A DNA stretch of 64,000 bases from positions 29,504,186 to 29,568,185 of the forward strand of contig JAGTTD010000002.1 of assembly GCA_018398585.1 (NCBI GenBank), in the 5' to 3' direction. Position 1 is the stretch's first letter. Each line of letters opens with the position of its first letter. The notes under the pieces were generated by a model. The model did not search any database and was not told the origin of the DNA. It saw only the letters and a list, made by a program, of their open reading frames with translations. This DNA comes from Simmondsia chinensis (taxonomy: Eukaryota; Streptophyta; Magnoliopsida; Caryophyllales; Simmondsiaceae). This document shows, one piece after another, positions 44,845 to 54,926 of this stretch. Both the position numbers and the translations under genes were made by a program.

Positions 44845-44859
44845 GTTAAAGGGAGAATT
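44845..44859 (+). promoter_or_regulatory. Probable polypurine tract of the Tat-type element
   Basis: GGTTAAAGGGAGAAT lies immediately before the start of the 3' LTR. Purine-rich composition and position fit a plus-strand primer site. Confidence 0.6.
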
Positions 44860-46202
44860 TATTTACACTATAAACTCAAGGGAGTTAGGACGACACCATA
44901 TTAAAACTAGACGTCATGTGTAGCCATCCTCAAGGGATGATAGGCCATTATATACCAAGATAACGGCCAGTTGCTGATCTAGTTAAATCCCCTATAGAAT
45001 ATCAACACCTCAGATGGTTGATGGGATAAAAGGGTAAAAGGCTCGAGTTCTAGGGACTTCCTAGAAGGCTGGAAGATAGGTGGTTTGGAAGCTCGAGGCA
45101 TTCTCTAAAGAGCACCTCTAGGTGCATGGGCCTCAACTATATCCAAAAAAACCTTGGGGCATCTAGAATGGACTCCGGCGAATTATGCGGACATGGGGCT
45201 TCTAGAAAGACGTTTGAGAACATGTTTTGATGTCATAAACAATGCCAATTTAGTGCACCAAAGAAGTATAAAGGCAGACACGGGAAAGAGATGCCAGGAT
45301 TGTAGGATGTAGCGGTTATTTTGGTTTCCTATATATAACAGACACTATTGTAATTGTAAAGTGTCCAACACCACCATACAAACTTCATTAAGTTTCTTCA
45401 CAACAAGCTTGTGCGTTTTACATGGGAGTAACGTAACTTAGCCTAGTTTAGCATAAATTAGCTTACTTTGCACTTGCTTTCTTCCAAGGAAACATAGCAT
45501 TTCAAGAACTCTTTGTTTTAATCTGTTCCCAACAATCGTTAAATTAAGAATTGAGGAGTTGTTCGATGGCCAAGGCTTGACCTTGATTGCATTGGTCTTA
45601 ACACCGGTGTCACTATTTGATAAGTCAGGTGAACTTGGTTTTTGTTTAAGAGCTTTGATGGCAAAGGCTTGAATTTGATTGCATTGGTTCTTATCCTGTA
45701 ACCCAAATACAGTTTGCTCCATCTTAATCTTGTCAAACTCTAAATCAATCAGGTTATTACAAGTCAAGGGTTCCAAGCCCAAAAATCTGATTGACTCGAG
45801 CTTATAAGTGCACTGATGAGCTCTTGATTTTGTCTACACCCCAATTCCCAGCTTTTAAGTGTGCGAGCAAAAGTGTCTATGGGCTTAACTCCATCACCTT
45901 AATAGCCACTTAAGCTAGGCACATATCCCTTTGATTTTTTGTTAATTATTAAACCAAAAAATCCATAAAAATATATAAAAGTCTTCTTAATTGGGGCAAG
46001 AAAAATCCACATTAAAGTTGCAAAATGAATTCGGATTCACCAAAGCACCATCCCTATTCCAAAAGAGCAGATTGGTTGAGGTCAAACACGTGCAGTCCAA
46101 AATTTAGACTTGCTCCCCACGTTGCAGCAAGTCCCATTTTGCATTTTTGCTTGATTTTGTATTTCCAGCGACCACACGCACACGAAATAAACAAAAGGAG
46201 CA
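44860..46202 (+). repeat. 3' LTR of the Tat-type element
   Basis: Collinear with 20064-21431, from AAACTCAAGGGA near the start to AAAAGGAGCA at the end. A TATA-like CCTATATATAACAGACACTATTG near 45328 matches the promoter position in the 5' LTR. The first few bases are eroded (no clear TG). The LTR pair differs by many substitutions and small indels, so the element is old. Confidence 0.85.
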
Positions 46203-46211
46203 AATAATAAC

Positions 46212-46540
46212 TACAGGCAAGAAAGCAGAGTGGCTAAGGACATTTTTTATGAGAGATAAAGTTGTCGCCACAATCAATGCTGCCAATCTACTTACATTAT
46301 GGTACAAAAGACACGTATCTATAGCCTAAAGTAAGGTTTATAATACCTTGTCTAGGCATATTAGTCTAAGACATGAGTATGTCAGACAATCCATAGTGTA
46401 ATGTCTATCACCTATGTCAAACAACAACCTAGCATAGCTAGTGACCAAGGATATGTTAAGGAACGTAGTAAGAAGTATTATGATTACGATGGGCATGAAA
46501 ACCTCTTCAATACAATGAAAAGTAACAGTAACCTAACCTT
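46212..46540 (+). pseudogene. Ty1/copia RNase H, right part of copia-1
   Basis: Resumes the domain cut at 20063: TGKKAEWLRTFF (46212 onward), then in a shifted frame SKVYNTLSRHISLRHEYVRQ with the histidine-rich motif of copia RNase H, VISITYVKQQ, and a degraded DPLTK-like segment near 46430. It confirms that the 26 kb in between is one nested insertion. Confidence 0.87.
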
Positions 46541-49192
46541 GTTCTAGAAATAACAAATTCAAAAATTTTAAGGGTAATAATAAGTTATTGTTTGCACCTG
46601 AATGCACCAAGAAGAAGGGTTTAGATGATGCTATGGTATGGAGTTGAGCTCTGCTCTTAATGAAATTTAAGTTGGTCATGTCCTATGTAGCAAGGCCATT
46701 TATGGGAATTCCACCAATATGAATAGAGTGGTGGTTCTTCTATGAGAAGTCTTCACAGTCGACTCTTTTAAATATTCATGAAATTGGGATGAGCACATGC
46801 CCATATTGCTACTAAAACATTTTAAAACTCCCATAAAGAATTGACATGATTGCATGTTTGATATTTCCTATTCAAATATGAGCAGTATAGGATAAACTTG
46901 TGGCCTTCTAGTACATTATTAGAAATTTTAAAATTTACAATAACTGGAGGTTGAAAGTGGAAAATACCTCATGTAATCACAATTATGTCAGTGGAGATTA
47001 ACTCTACACCATTACGAACTCGTGGGAAATTTTTGTAGTTTGTATTGTGTAGAGTTGTATGAGTACTAGGGAAAGACATCCAACATGGGAAAGGAAGAAG
47101 AAAATACACCACTTCATAAGTATGTGTCCTATATGGACTATTACGTTATTAGGAAAGTGATGGGTTTAAGGCTCCTCGTTGTTCTTTATTGGCAAGGGGA
47201 ATTCTTGTGGCTTTAAGATTAATTGCATAGCATTCAAACACACACGTGCACACGAGCAACGTTAATTGCTCTTTTCGGGGCTTATTAGGCATCACTTGGC
47301 ACTTAGCATAGAATTAAATTCACTTAAATGTAGTGGTAAATCCTCTATATAAAGATTGTCATGCCTAACAATGTTGTTTGAATGTTTTTGCATTATCTCC
47401 TTCCTTCAGTCTCTCCTTCAATCTTGAGAGAGTTCAAGGGATTTTCGGTTGTTGTTCTCCTTAAATCCAAAGGCTAGTTGTATTCTTAGAGTATACTTGC
47501 TTAATCTATGAACTATCTTTGTTTAGAGGGCCAATAATAACTTAATGACAATGGCCAAACACACCTCAAGCCTTAAAAATTTACCGACACCATAATTTTG
47601 TCTTACCCATTAGTCAACAAATTCATGGCAGCAACCATCATGACCTTTGGTTGCAGTTCAAGCCACCATCGCCACTGCAATAACTACTAGCAAGGAACGC
47701 GTCTAGATAGAAACTTCTAAATTTTATCCTCTATTAATAATTCTTCTCTTGATCATAGCTATATAACTCTTACAAGAATAGCCTTTAAGATCAATACTCT
47801 CATCTTTGGGGGTACTTTGATCGCTGCCACTAACAAAGCCAGTTATACTTTGCATGTCGAGAGGCTTGTTCTTCTTCAGATGGCTGCTCGGGATCTGAAT
47901 TAAGTGCAGCTAATTCTACAATTGGAGCACATTCAAAGTTGAGTGTCTTTCTAATTCGAACCAGTAGTATTTGGCCTCCCACTATGGTTGCAAAAAGTTT
48001 AATTCATTTCTTTTTATTTGTATTATCATTATGAGTTTAAGAAAACAAACTTGATCAAGGACCACCTTAAAAGTTTAATTCATTTGGGGACTGAACCAAT
48101 GTTCCAATTAAGGAAACCCTTGTACTTATAAAATTTTTTATATGTAAAATTCTTATATGGACGTATTCCAAGAGGAAGTTGGGGTGATGGAGCAAATCTA
48201 CATACACCTTACTTTGATTACACAAGAATTAAGAATTGGAGTGGAGATAAGCTCGAGAGCTCAACACCCTATCTTGAGGATGAGTTAATCAAGTTTATGC
48301 CTAATACCGTTGAATCAAGATAACTCGTATGAATTCAAGCTTACCAAAATTTAGAGTAAGCAAACAAAATTTTGATTGCCAATCTAATATCAATATTATC
48401 ATGCCATTGCCTTGGCCATCAAAGCCCTAAACTAATTGCTGAAGTTTAAATTTGCCTCATATACTAAGTCGCGATGCCATCTTAAGGCCAATACAGTCAA
48501 GTAGAAGGTTAGGGCATCATAGCCTTAGATCAATGGAACACACTTAATGCACTGAAAGAGGGTGTAGACAAAAACTATTGAAGAAGGGATCACCTTCATG
48601 AAGAGCGTATGTGGTTCTTTTTATTCGCTAAACGCAAACAAAGCTATAGGTACGCATTCTCCAAAGAAGAAATATAAAAAGCACAAGTATTCTGTAAGAA
48701 AACTGTTGAGTTTGTGTTGGTATTGGGATATTTTGCAAAGCTTTAGGTCCCCTAATTAATGGCCTATGAAATTAACCCTTGCTTCCTGTGTTTTGTTAGT
48801 TGTTAGTATTGAATCTACAAGCTCTACTAGGGAAGCATTTAGCATTAAATTATGTGTGGAGGCAACAGACTTCCTTCTCCACATCTACACACTTCTTTGT
48901 AAATGTTCATGACGCCCACATTTCTTTTGCACCTCAAGTAACAATATCATGTTGGGGATCCCCTTTCCCGCAATGCTCCTAAAAATCTCCTCGTCCATGA
49001 AACGTAGGACTTTAATGATGTCCCTAATTACCGCCCCTAACGCTTGAAAGTCGATTTGATCGAATAACAAGGACGTTTCAATTTTTCAAAAATGGCAGCT
49101 ATTCTAGTCCTAAAGTTTGCTTGTAAACAAATGCGCCACCTTAGGCTTGGAATCGCCATGTCCTAGTGTGACAACAAATATTGCCACATCAG
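46541..49192. other. Unassigned stretch downstream of copia-1
   Basis: The 3' untranslated region and 3' LTR of copia-1 should lie here. A TATA-like TCTATATAAAG at about 47344-47354, followed by a pyrimidine-rich leader, could be the LTR promoter, but I could not fix LTR ends. About 48220-48610 resembles 8380-8700 and, in reverse orientation, the CTTTGATGGCCAAGGC block of the Tat LTR. A 61-codon minus-strand frame at 48885-49070 is not recognised. Confidence 0.35.
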
Positions 49193-49196
49193 GTCT

Positions 49197-49639
49197 TCGA
49201 TGCAGTGCAAATAAGAACAAAATTGAGAGCGAAAGTTTCAACGTCCTTCCTTTGAACTCCTATTGCCAAAACAATTAAAAAGCAAAGGGAAAAATAGTTA
49301 ATCCCAATTCTCACAACCCAAAAATAAGAGAAAACTTTAAAACAAATAATAACCTACTAGAAAATTGAATGCTAAAAACCCTAGTCTTCCTCTTGTTTAA
49401 ATAGAGAAGCTAATTCACCAAAAATTAAAGAGACAAGTAATAGATAAATAATACAACTACTATTCTAAATTAATCTTTCTTCCTTAAAGTTAAACGTTGT
49501 TCACCCTAATCATGTCCCTGCACATCTGTCCTCCATCTCACCAAGTTCCAACTCACTAAGTTGGCCCAAAAGTAGGCTACTGACCTTACTCGCCAAGATG
49601 AGGGTTGTATTCCGTTTCACCTAGACGCGGGCTACATCA
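49197..49639 (-). repeat. 3' LTR of the chromovirus-like element
   Basis: Plus strand starts CGATGCAGTGCAAATAAGA and ends GGGCTACATCA. It matches 52135-52618 (for example CTTCCTCTTGTTTAAATAGA). On the minus strand the polypurine tract AGCTGGGGAGGA (plus 49640-49653) lies just upstream. Confidence 0.85.
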
Positions 49640-49944
49640 TCCTCCCCAGCTTGGAAATAATTCACCCTCGAATGAGCCATTAGTTCTTCTGGATCAACCT
49701 CACCAAGGTAACGAACACGCCGGATGTCCTCTTTTTTTGCAGTAGCTACAATAGGCATGCGTTATCATTGATTTTTTTCAATGACACGCACTGGTCCCAT
49801 GTTTCGTGTGGTCCACTTCTTGTGCTCCAATGTCGGGTTTCTTGTAAAAATCATCAATACTTGATTGACAAGTTTGACTTGCATTGCCCATCGTTGCTTG
49901 TCACTCACTATCTTGTACTTGGTGCTTGCCTCAAGCAACAATGC

Positions 49945-50304
49945 TCATGTCGACTCACGTATCTTTTGAATTTTAGCGATGAATCCCTCCGCTTGTTCAT
50001 GCAGACGGATAATATTTGAAGCTAGTGCAAGGTTTATTGGTGCACGAGGCACGAAGCCAAAGACAATCTGAAGTGGTGAAAACCTTGTGCTTTGGTTTAT
50101 CGAGTTGTTATAAGCCAACTTGGCTTGATATAACGTCTGCTTCCATCCTTTGATGCTTTCATCAATAAGATACCGGAAAAGGTTACCCAATGAGCTTTTT
50201 GCCACTTCAGCATGACCATCTATTTTTAGGTGGTGAATAGTACACAGACGAGAGCGGTCTTTACCATCTTCCATAGAACCTTCGAAAAATGGTTCAAAAG
50301 TCAA
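49945..50304 (-). pseudogene. Chromovirus-like integrase C-terminal part
   Basis: An open 119-codon piece reads DGHAEVAKSSLGNLFRYLI (catalytic Glu in the GQTEV-equivalent), then GWKQTLYQAKLAYNNSINQSTRFSPLQIVFGFVPR, the typical YN-N-S...FxxVYG pattern of gypsy integrases, and EGFIAKIQKI. Its first ~25 residues do not fit integrase and mark the deletion joint near 50270-50300. Any chromodomain further left (49654-49944) is not readable. Confidence 0.88.
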
Positions 50305-52110
50305 ACGTCCCTATCTGACCAATGCTAGCAAGTTACCTATCAACTTGGTGCCTGGGCTCTTCAAGCATTGCAGGACTCATTCTGTAATGGAGCCTATCTG
50401 ATAAGGCATCTCCCGGAGTACCTGATGTTGAATGTCCCTCATCAGCTACATAGCACTCGGCACCTCCTCCGATTACCCCCCTTGTTCCACCTGGCATTCC
50501 TTGCCCATCAATGCAAACACCATGTTCTCGCCAACTTCCTTGGCAAGCATGGCTCTAGTCTTAGGATTTGGTTTTTCGTTTCTCAGAATGTGGCACTTTG
50601 TCCTGCTTAGGCAACAAAACTATCTTTGTCTCTCAATCACAAAGTTGTAGGTGTTCCGTCATCTATCATGGGTAGTGCCTCTATCGAATTGCCTTGGTCT
50701 CCTTAACAATAGATGACACGCATCCATGATTATCTCATCACTCCATACTTAATCCCAATATTTTTTCCCAAATGAAATGTTAACCCGAGATCATTTAGAT
50801 ACAGTTACCTGGTTTCCTTTTCTAGAGTCAAGATAATTTGTAAGGGATCGGATGTTCCTCCATCTTCAAGCCCAACTTTTTGACTGCTTCCTCGAAGATA
50901 ACATTCTCACAAGTTTCGAAATCAATGACTGGGCTGCGTACTTTCCTGCTAGTTGTACATGTCGTCTAGAAGATGTTATTTCTGAGCAAACCATCTCCTT
51001 CTGCTTTTTTAGGCTTGAAGCAAATGCGCCCAAACACTAATAGGTGGGCTTCATCTCATGCAATTTCCTCTTTGCCACCTAGCGCCAGCTGGTCTCGAGC
51101 TTCTAACTCACCATCTTTAGTACGAAGTCCCTCGTTGTACAACCCCTTATCAGGTTTTTTGCCTTTCTGACACCCGGCGGCACAATTACCCAACTTCCCA
51201 CTCTTGAAACAACAAGTCTTCAAGGTACCCGCCTGATATTAGTTGTTCGGTATACCAAGGTTGGCGATAGCGGCCTTACCCTGTACTCTCATGTTGATTG
51301 GTAATCGTACTTAATCACGTCCACTATCCTGGGTATTCCAAAGCCCTCTGACTTGATTTCAATACCGAAAAGATGTCAAACATGTTTAACACCTCCTGAA
51401 TCGATTCCTTCAATCCACCAATGTACCTATCCGTCAACTACTCCTCCCATTCAGCCAAGTCATTCCTAACGACTAAGGCATAGAATTTTTCCATGTAGTC
51501 TTCCAGTAACCGAGAACACTGATGCAAGTATTGTAGGTGCTGGTACATAACCCTAGTGTGATTATGTGGAAGGAAGTCACCACACTCGGGCTTCTTCATC
51601 TTTTCCCTAGTCTCCATTTTTGACGTATCCTACCATTGCCACCCTACCCTTCAAAAAAATAGCATTCAACGCCGCCTGCTTGTGCTCTGAATCCTCCATG
51701 AACTAAAGCACATCTTCCACCACAGCTAACCAATCCCAGAACTCTTCTGGTTGTCTTCTACCGGCAAACTCCAGGATTTCAATATGAAGCCCAGATTTCC
51801 ATATTCGATCTTCTAAGTATTCGGAAACACCGTTATTTGGTTGAGCCCTCGTTCCGCACATAATTTTCAACCTCCATAAATGGATTTTGGAAGCTCTCTT
51901 CCAATTTCTCCTCTCCTCCTACCTGCGGCGGTTGATGAGGCCAAGCCATAGGTGTTTAGCTTGGATTCGCACCCAATTCAACCAAACACATCTCGCTTTG
52001 TTGGAATTTCCCCTCCATGTCCTCGAACCCCCTCTAGAACTTGCATTGCAGATCTCGCTTACAAATATCACCAATCGGGGTACCGCTATTGTCCACGGGC
52101 CATCTCATAA
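50305..52110 (-). pseudogene. Chromovirus-like gag, protease and start of RT, decayed
   Basis: Minus-strand fragments include DRYIGGLKESIQEVLNMFDI (gag, near 51360-51440), a zinc-finger area near 51200, and HYRMSPAMLEE...QVDR near 50330-50400. The last corresponds to the LPHYRMSP motif at the entrance of the RT domain. Frames are broken throughout. The palm with YxDD is absent. Confidence 0.7.
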
Positions 52111-52119
52111 AATGTTTGG

Positions 52120-52134
52120 AACTCTAATACCAAC
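52120..52134 (-). promoter_or_regulatory. Primer-binding site of the chromovirus-like element
   Basis: The plus strand ACTCTAATACCAACT reads AGTTGGTATTAGAGT on the minus strand, an initiator-Met-type primer site (TGGTATCAGAG with one C-to-T change) next to the LTR end. Confidence 0.8.
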
Positions 52135-52618
52135 TGATGCAGTGCAAATAAGAAGAAAAAACGGAAACGGAAGGTTCAGTAGTCTTCCTTTAAACTCCTT
52201 TTGCTAAAACAATTAAGAAGCACAGGGGAAAATAGAAAACCCTAATTCTTACATCCCGAGAATAGAAAAAAAACACTAAACACATAAAAATCTATGAGAA
52301 ACTTGAATGCTTTAAACCCTAGTCTTCCTCTTCTTTAAATAGAGGAGCTAATTCACCTAAAATTTAAATAAAAAAAAAAAAACCTTAAATTAAAGAGATA
52401 AATAAAAGATAACTAATAAAATGTACTAATCTAAATTAACCTTTCCTCCTAGATGTTCAACTCTTTCGCGTGGATCATGTCCCCACTAACCTATCCGCCA
52501 ACTCACCAAGTTCCAATTCACCAACCTCCAACTCGTCAAGTACACCAAGAAGTAGGCTGTGGACCCTACTTGCCAAGACGCGATTGTAACCCATTTCGCC
52601 TAGACATTGGCTGCATCA
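52135..52618 (-). repeat. 5' LTR of the chromovirus-like element
   Basis: On the minus strand it runs from TGATGCAGCCAATG to CACTGCATCA, a clean TG...CA repeat with the extended inverted end TGATGCAG/CTGCATCA. An A-rich insert near 52370-52381 distinguishes it from the left copy. Confidence 0.87.
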
Positions 52619-52623
52619 ATCCT

Positions 52624-53204
52624 TCTGGTTAAGAAACAGGGTCAATATAAAATTGGGCCCATAATAACAAATGAAGCAATAATGTTCCCTGTATTTGGTT
52701 GGAACCAAAAGTGGAGAAATTAATTGCACCCAAAACATACTTAATACATTAGTCGAGTTACAACATACCAATTTAGCCTTAAAATTTTGTTATGGCAACC
52801 TTTATAATTTTTTGAGGTAGTTATTAACGCTTTATTAAAATCATTTCCGTATACTATTAATGATCCTTTTAAAACATTATCATACCTTCATACTCTGTCA
52901 AAAAATAGTCACGACCTCAAAGATTCCTTTTCTCCTTTTTATGGAAAACCAAATATTTTTCACTGCGAAAGCCGGACTCTAGCAAGTAGGTACGCGCAGG
53001 GAGCAAACTTCTCAAATGATTTGCCTCGCACTCATTTGACCACACTCTGACATCCCACAAAGTGCCCAGCTCCCAAATAATAATAATAATAATAATAATA
53101 ATCATCATGATAATAATAATATCGATCATTGGAAAATGTTGTTGCAATGTCGGGATATGCTAGTAGAGCATTTTGAATCAATTTTGGGGGCTTGGGAAGC
53201 ACTG
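52624..53204. other. Unassigned stretch with an (AAT)n microsatellite
   Basis: No gene recognised. An (ATA)n run of 28 bp at 53076-53103 is followed by a few more interrupted AAT units to about 53120. Confidence 0.5.
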
Positions 53205-53746
53205 TAGAGCTGCAGAAGAGGCGGTCGTTTTATGTGCATCAAGGCCTATCATCTAATCCGAGCAAAAACAGAGAGATCATATTGGGGGTGAATGAGATGG
53301 GGTAAATTCTCTTTCCCTAAATATTTATATTGTGGCTTGCTGTATCAGATGGTTTGTCGACTGTGGATAGATTACAAAAAAGAGATGTAGTGCTAGCTAG
53401 TTGGTGTGCTTTATGTCATTGTGCTAAGGAATCAACCGAGCATCTATTTTTTGAATCTGAGTGGGTCAGAAGTGTTTGGAAAGAGATTTGTAGTAGGAGT
53501 GGGTTTTGTTACACAACGAACCTCAAAAAAATGTTTTGCATGGTTTGATAAAAAGGTTGGAAGTCAACTACCAAATTTGTTAATCAAACGAGCATGTTAG
53601 ACAACGACTGTTTACATGATTTGGACTGCGAGAAATGTGAAAATTTTCAATGATCAAGTTAGAGAACCAAGTTGGGTGGTCAGAAAATTTCAAAAATTAG
53701 TATGGTATAGGATCCATTTATAAGCTAGATCCTTTAGGTATATGAG

Positions 53747-53857
53747 AACCAAAGAGAGCACCAACACACCGCCATTGAATCCCATTAGAACTCCAAAGTT
53801 AAGCATACTTGGACGAGAGTAGTACAAGGATGGGTGACCTCCTGGGAAGTCCTCACC
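53747..53857 (+). ncRNA. 5S rRNA-like head of the SINE
   Basis: From GAATCCCATTAGAACTCC onward it follows plant 5S rRNA nearly base for base: AGTTAAGCATACTTGG (box A region), GAGAGTAGTACAAGG, and ATGGGTGACCTCCTGGGAAG (box C region), ending AAGTCCTCA. The first ~35 nt (GCACCAACACACCGCC) are a more diverged form of the 5S 5' half. The internal control region thus looks usable by TFIIIA and Pol III. It is not a functional rRNA gene: it lacks the 3' strand of helix I and any 5S repeat context. Confidence 0.88.
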
Positions 53858-53989
53858 CTCAGGTTGGGGGCACTAGGAAATAGCTTCTTTTCGCGTTAAC
53901 ATCCTGAAGAGGGAAGGCTGTGTACATCTGCTCCCCCCAGACCCTGTGTAGGCCAGAGCCCTTAAGGCACTGGGAATGTTCCATCATCA
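53858..53989 (+). repeat. RTE-LINE-derived tail of the SINE
   Basis: It aligns with LINE positions 15735-15880: CTCAGGTTGGGG, GGAAAnAGC, CCTGAAG, GGGAAGGCTG, ACATCTGC/ATATCTGC, CCCCAGACCC, AGAGCCCTTAAGGCACTGG. A TTTT at 53888-53891, absent from the LINE, could end Pol III transcription early in this copy. Confidence 0.87.
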
Positions 53990-54164
53990 CCTTTAGGTAT
54001 ATGAGTCAATCTTGATATTTTGATTGTATAGTGGCCAGGTCCCTATATTTTTGTTGATATTTTGATACGGATTGTACACAGAATTTTGACATAATAAGAA
54101 TTATGCACTTGCCTTTTGGCAAAAATGATGTTAATATCAATAAAAATCTAATAATAATAATAAA

Positions 54165-54404
54165 GATAATAACATCAATAATATTTAAAAATTAATAAAT
54201 TTAGTAAAAGAAATAAAAGTACGAATTAGGTTTATTATATATAAATATAACGATAATATGCTTTTAAAAAGGTGTAAAATGACAACATATTTTATACGAT
54301 ATCGAGGACAATATACAGTTTACAAAAACGATATAACATCTAATTTTATGACAAGTGACTAGAATAATGATGTAAAAATTTAACAAAATAAGGGTCTTTT
54401 ACAA
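54165..54404. other. Unassigned AT-rich stretch
   Basis: Nothing recognised. Confidence 0.3.
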
Positions 54405-54926
54405 GGAGAATTACTTTAAAAAGTTGTCATTTTTTACCTAGTTACCATAATTTTTAAAATTTTTGGAAAATCATCTGCACACATAATTTTTTTTTATTTT
54501 TTTATCAATAACCTCAAATTATATTGTTAATTGTTTGTACCTACTAGTAGCTTTATATAGATTTTATTTTGTTTATTAAGCATGATTTTCAATACCTAAT
54601 TTAGAAAAGCAATTTTTCACTCCCATCCCCACCAAGGCTTGAATCTACCTCTTTCGAAACCCCTCGGGATTAGAGCTAGGTGAAGGAGAAGGGCAGGTAA
54701 TGCATTGCTTGATTGACTAGTTTCAACTCATGCTTTATTTACACTACAAAACTAACAAACTTAAGCTAAAAATCCATGAGGAAATCATGTAATCTACAAA
54801 AGATAGTTAACAACTTGGCTTAAGGCGGTTGATTGAAAAGTTTAGACTTTAAGTGGTGGTTTTCTAAAAAGTTAAAAAATTGTGATAGCTGGATGAAAAA
54901 TGACAACTTTTTAAAATAGTTTTCAA
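54405..54926. mobile_element. Putative terminal-inverted-repeat element
   Basis: The left end GGAGAATTACTTTAAAAAGT and the right end ACTTTTTAAAATAGTTTTC are imperfect inverted copies. The similarity extends about 55 bp inward (GTTGTCATTTTT, then CCTAGTTACCATAA on the left against CCAGCTATCACAA on the right strand). No target duplication was found and there is no coding capacity. Probably a MITE. Confidence 0.55.

Larger units (their letters stand above)
20064..46206 (+). mobile_element. Tat-lineage Ty3/gypsy element (~26 kb with nested insertions, ~14.4 kb net)
   Basis: Bounded by related ~1.35-kb LTRs (20064-21431 and 44860-46202). It holds plus-strand gag, protease, RT, RNase H and integrase of Tat type, followed by a long antisense frame before the 3' LTR. 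It sits in the RNase H domain of copia-1: the left flank reads FLALAA and the right flank resumes GKKAEWLR. The flanking pentamers gcagc (20059-20063) and ataac (46207-46211) differ only by C-to-T or G-to-A changes. Two later insertions lie inside it, a solo LTR at 23729-26942 and copia-B/C at 35090-43629. Confidence 0.87.
49193..52623 (-). mobile_element. Internally deleted chromovirus-like Ty3/gypsy element
   Basis: LTRs of 443 bp (49197-49639) and 484 bp (52135-52618) flank 2.5 kb of minus-strand gag-pol. The 5' side is on the right, with the primer site next to the right LTR and the polypurine tract next to the left one. Flanks gtctt (49193-49197) and atcct (52619-52623) agree at 3 of 5, differing by transitions. 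The coding part jumps from the start of RT to the end of integrase, so RT, RNase H and most of integrase are deleted. Confidence 0.83.
53731..54005 (+). mobile_element. 5S-rRNA-derived SINE with RTE-LINE tail and 16-bp target duplication
   Basis: The body 53747-53989 (243 bp) lies between two identical copies of cctttaggtatatgag (53731-53746 and 53990-54005). The head matches plant 5S rRNA, and the tail matches the 3' end of the RTE LINE at 15005-15880. This two-part build (Pol III promoter head, LINE tail for mobilisation) defines a SINE. It is inserted in the L1 remnant. It ends in an ATCATCA microsatellite-like tail, comparable to the (TTG)n end of the LINE. Confidence 0.88.
53205..54164 (+). 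pseudogene. L1-type LINE ORF2 3' fragment (zf-RVT region)
   Basis: The plus strand reads KAYHLIRAKTERS-like words near 53230, then WLAVSDGLSTVDRLQKRD...CALCHCAKESTEHLFF(E) at 53330-53460, the zinc-binding reverse-transcriptase-associated domain of plant L1 ORF2. The last cysteine is replaced by serine. VWKEIC and YMIWTARNVKIFND follow after frame shifts, as in intact L1 copies. The 3' end carries a TAATAATAA tail near 54148-54164. The 5' end is truncated, and the SINE at 53747-53989 lies inside the 3' part. Confidence 0.83.

Noticed and set aside
53747..53857. A functional 5S rRNA gene
   Set aside because: It lacks the complete 5' and 3' ends, is joined to a LINE tail and stands alone between target duplications.
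53731..54005. A Cassandra-type TRIM, which also carries 5S sequence
   Set aside because: There are no TG...CA repeats, no primer-binding site and no polypurine tract. The flank is a 16-bp duplication and the 3' half matches an RTE LINE.
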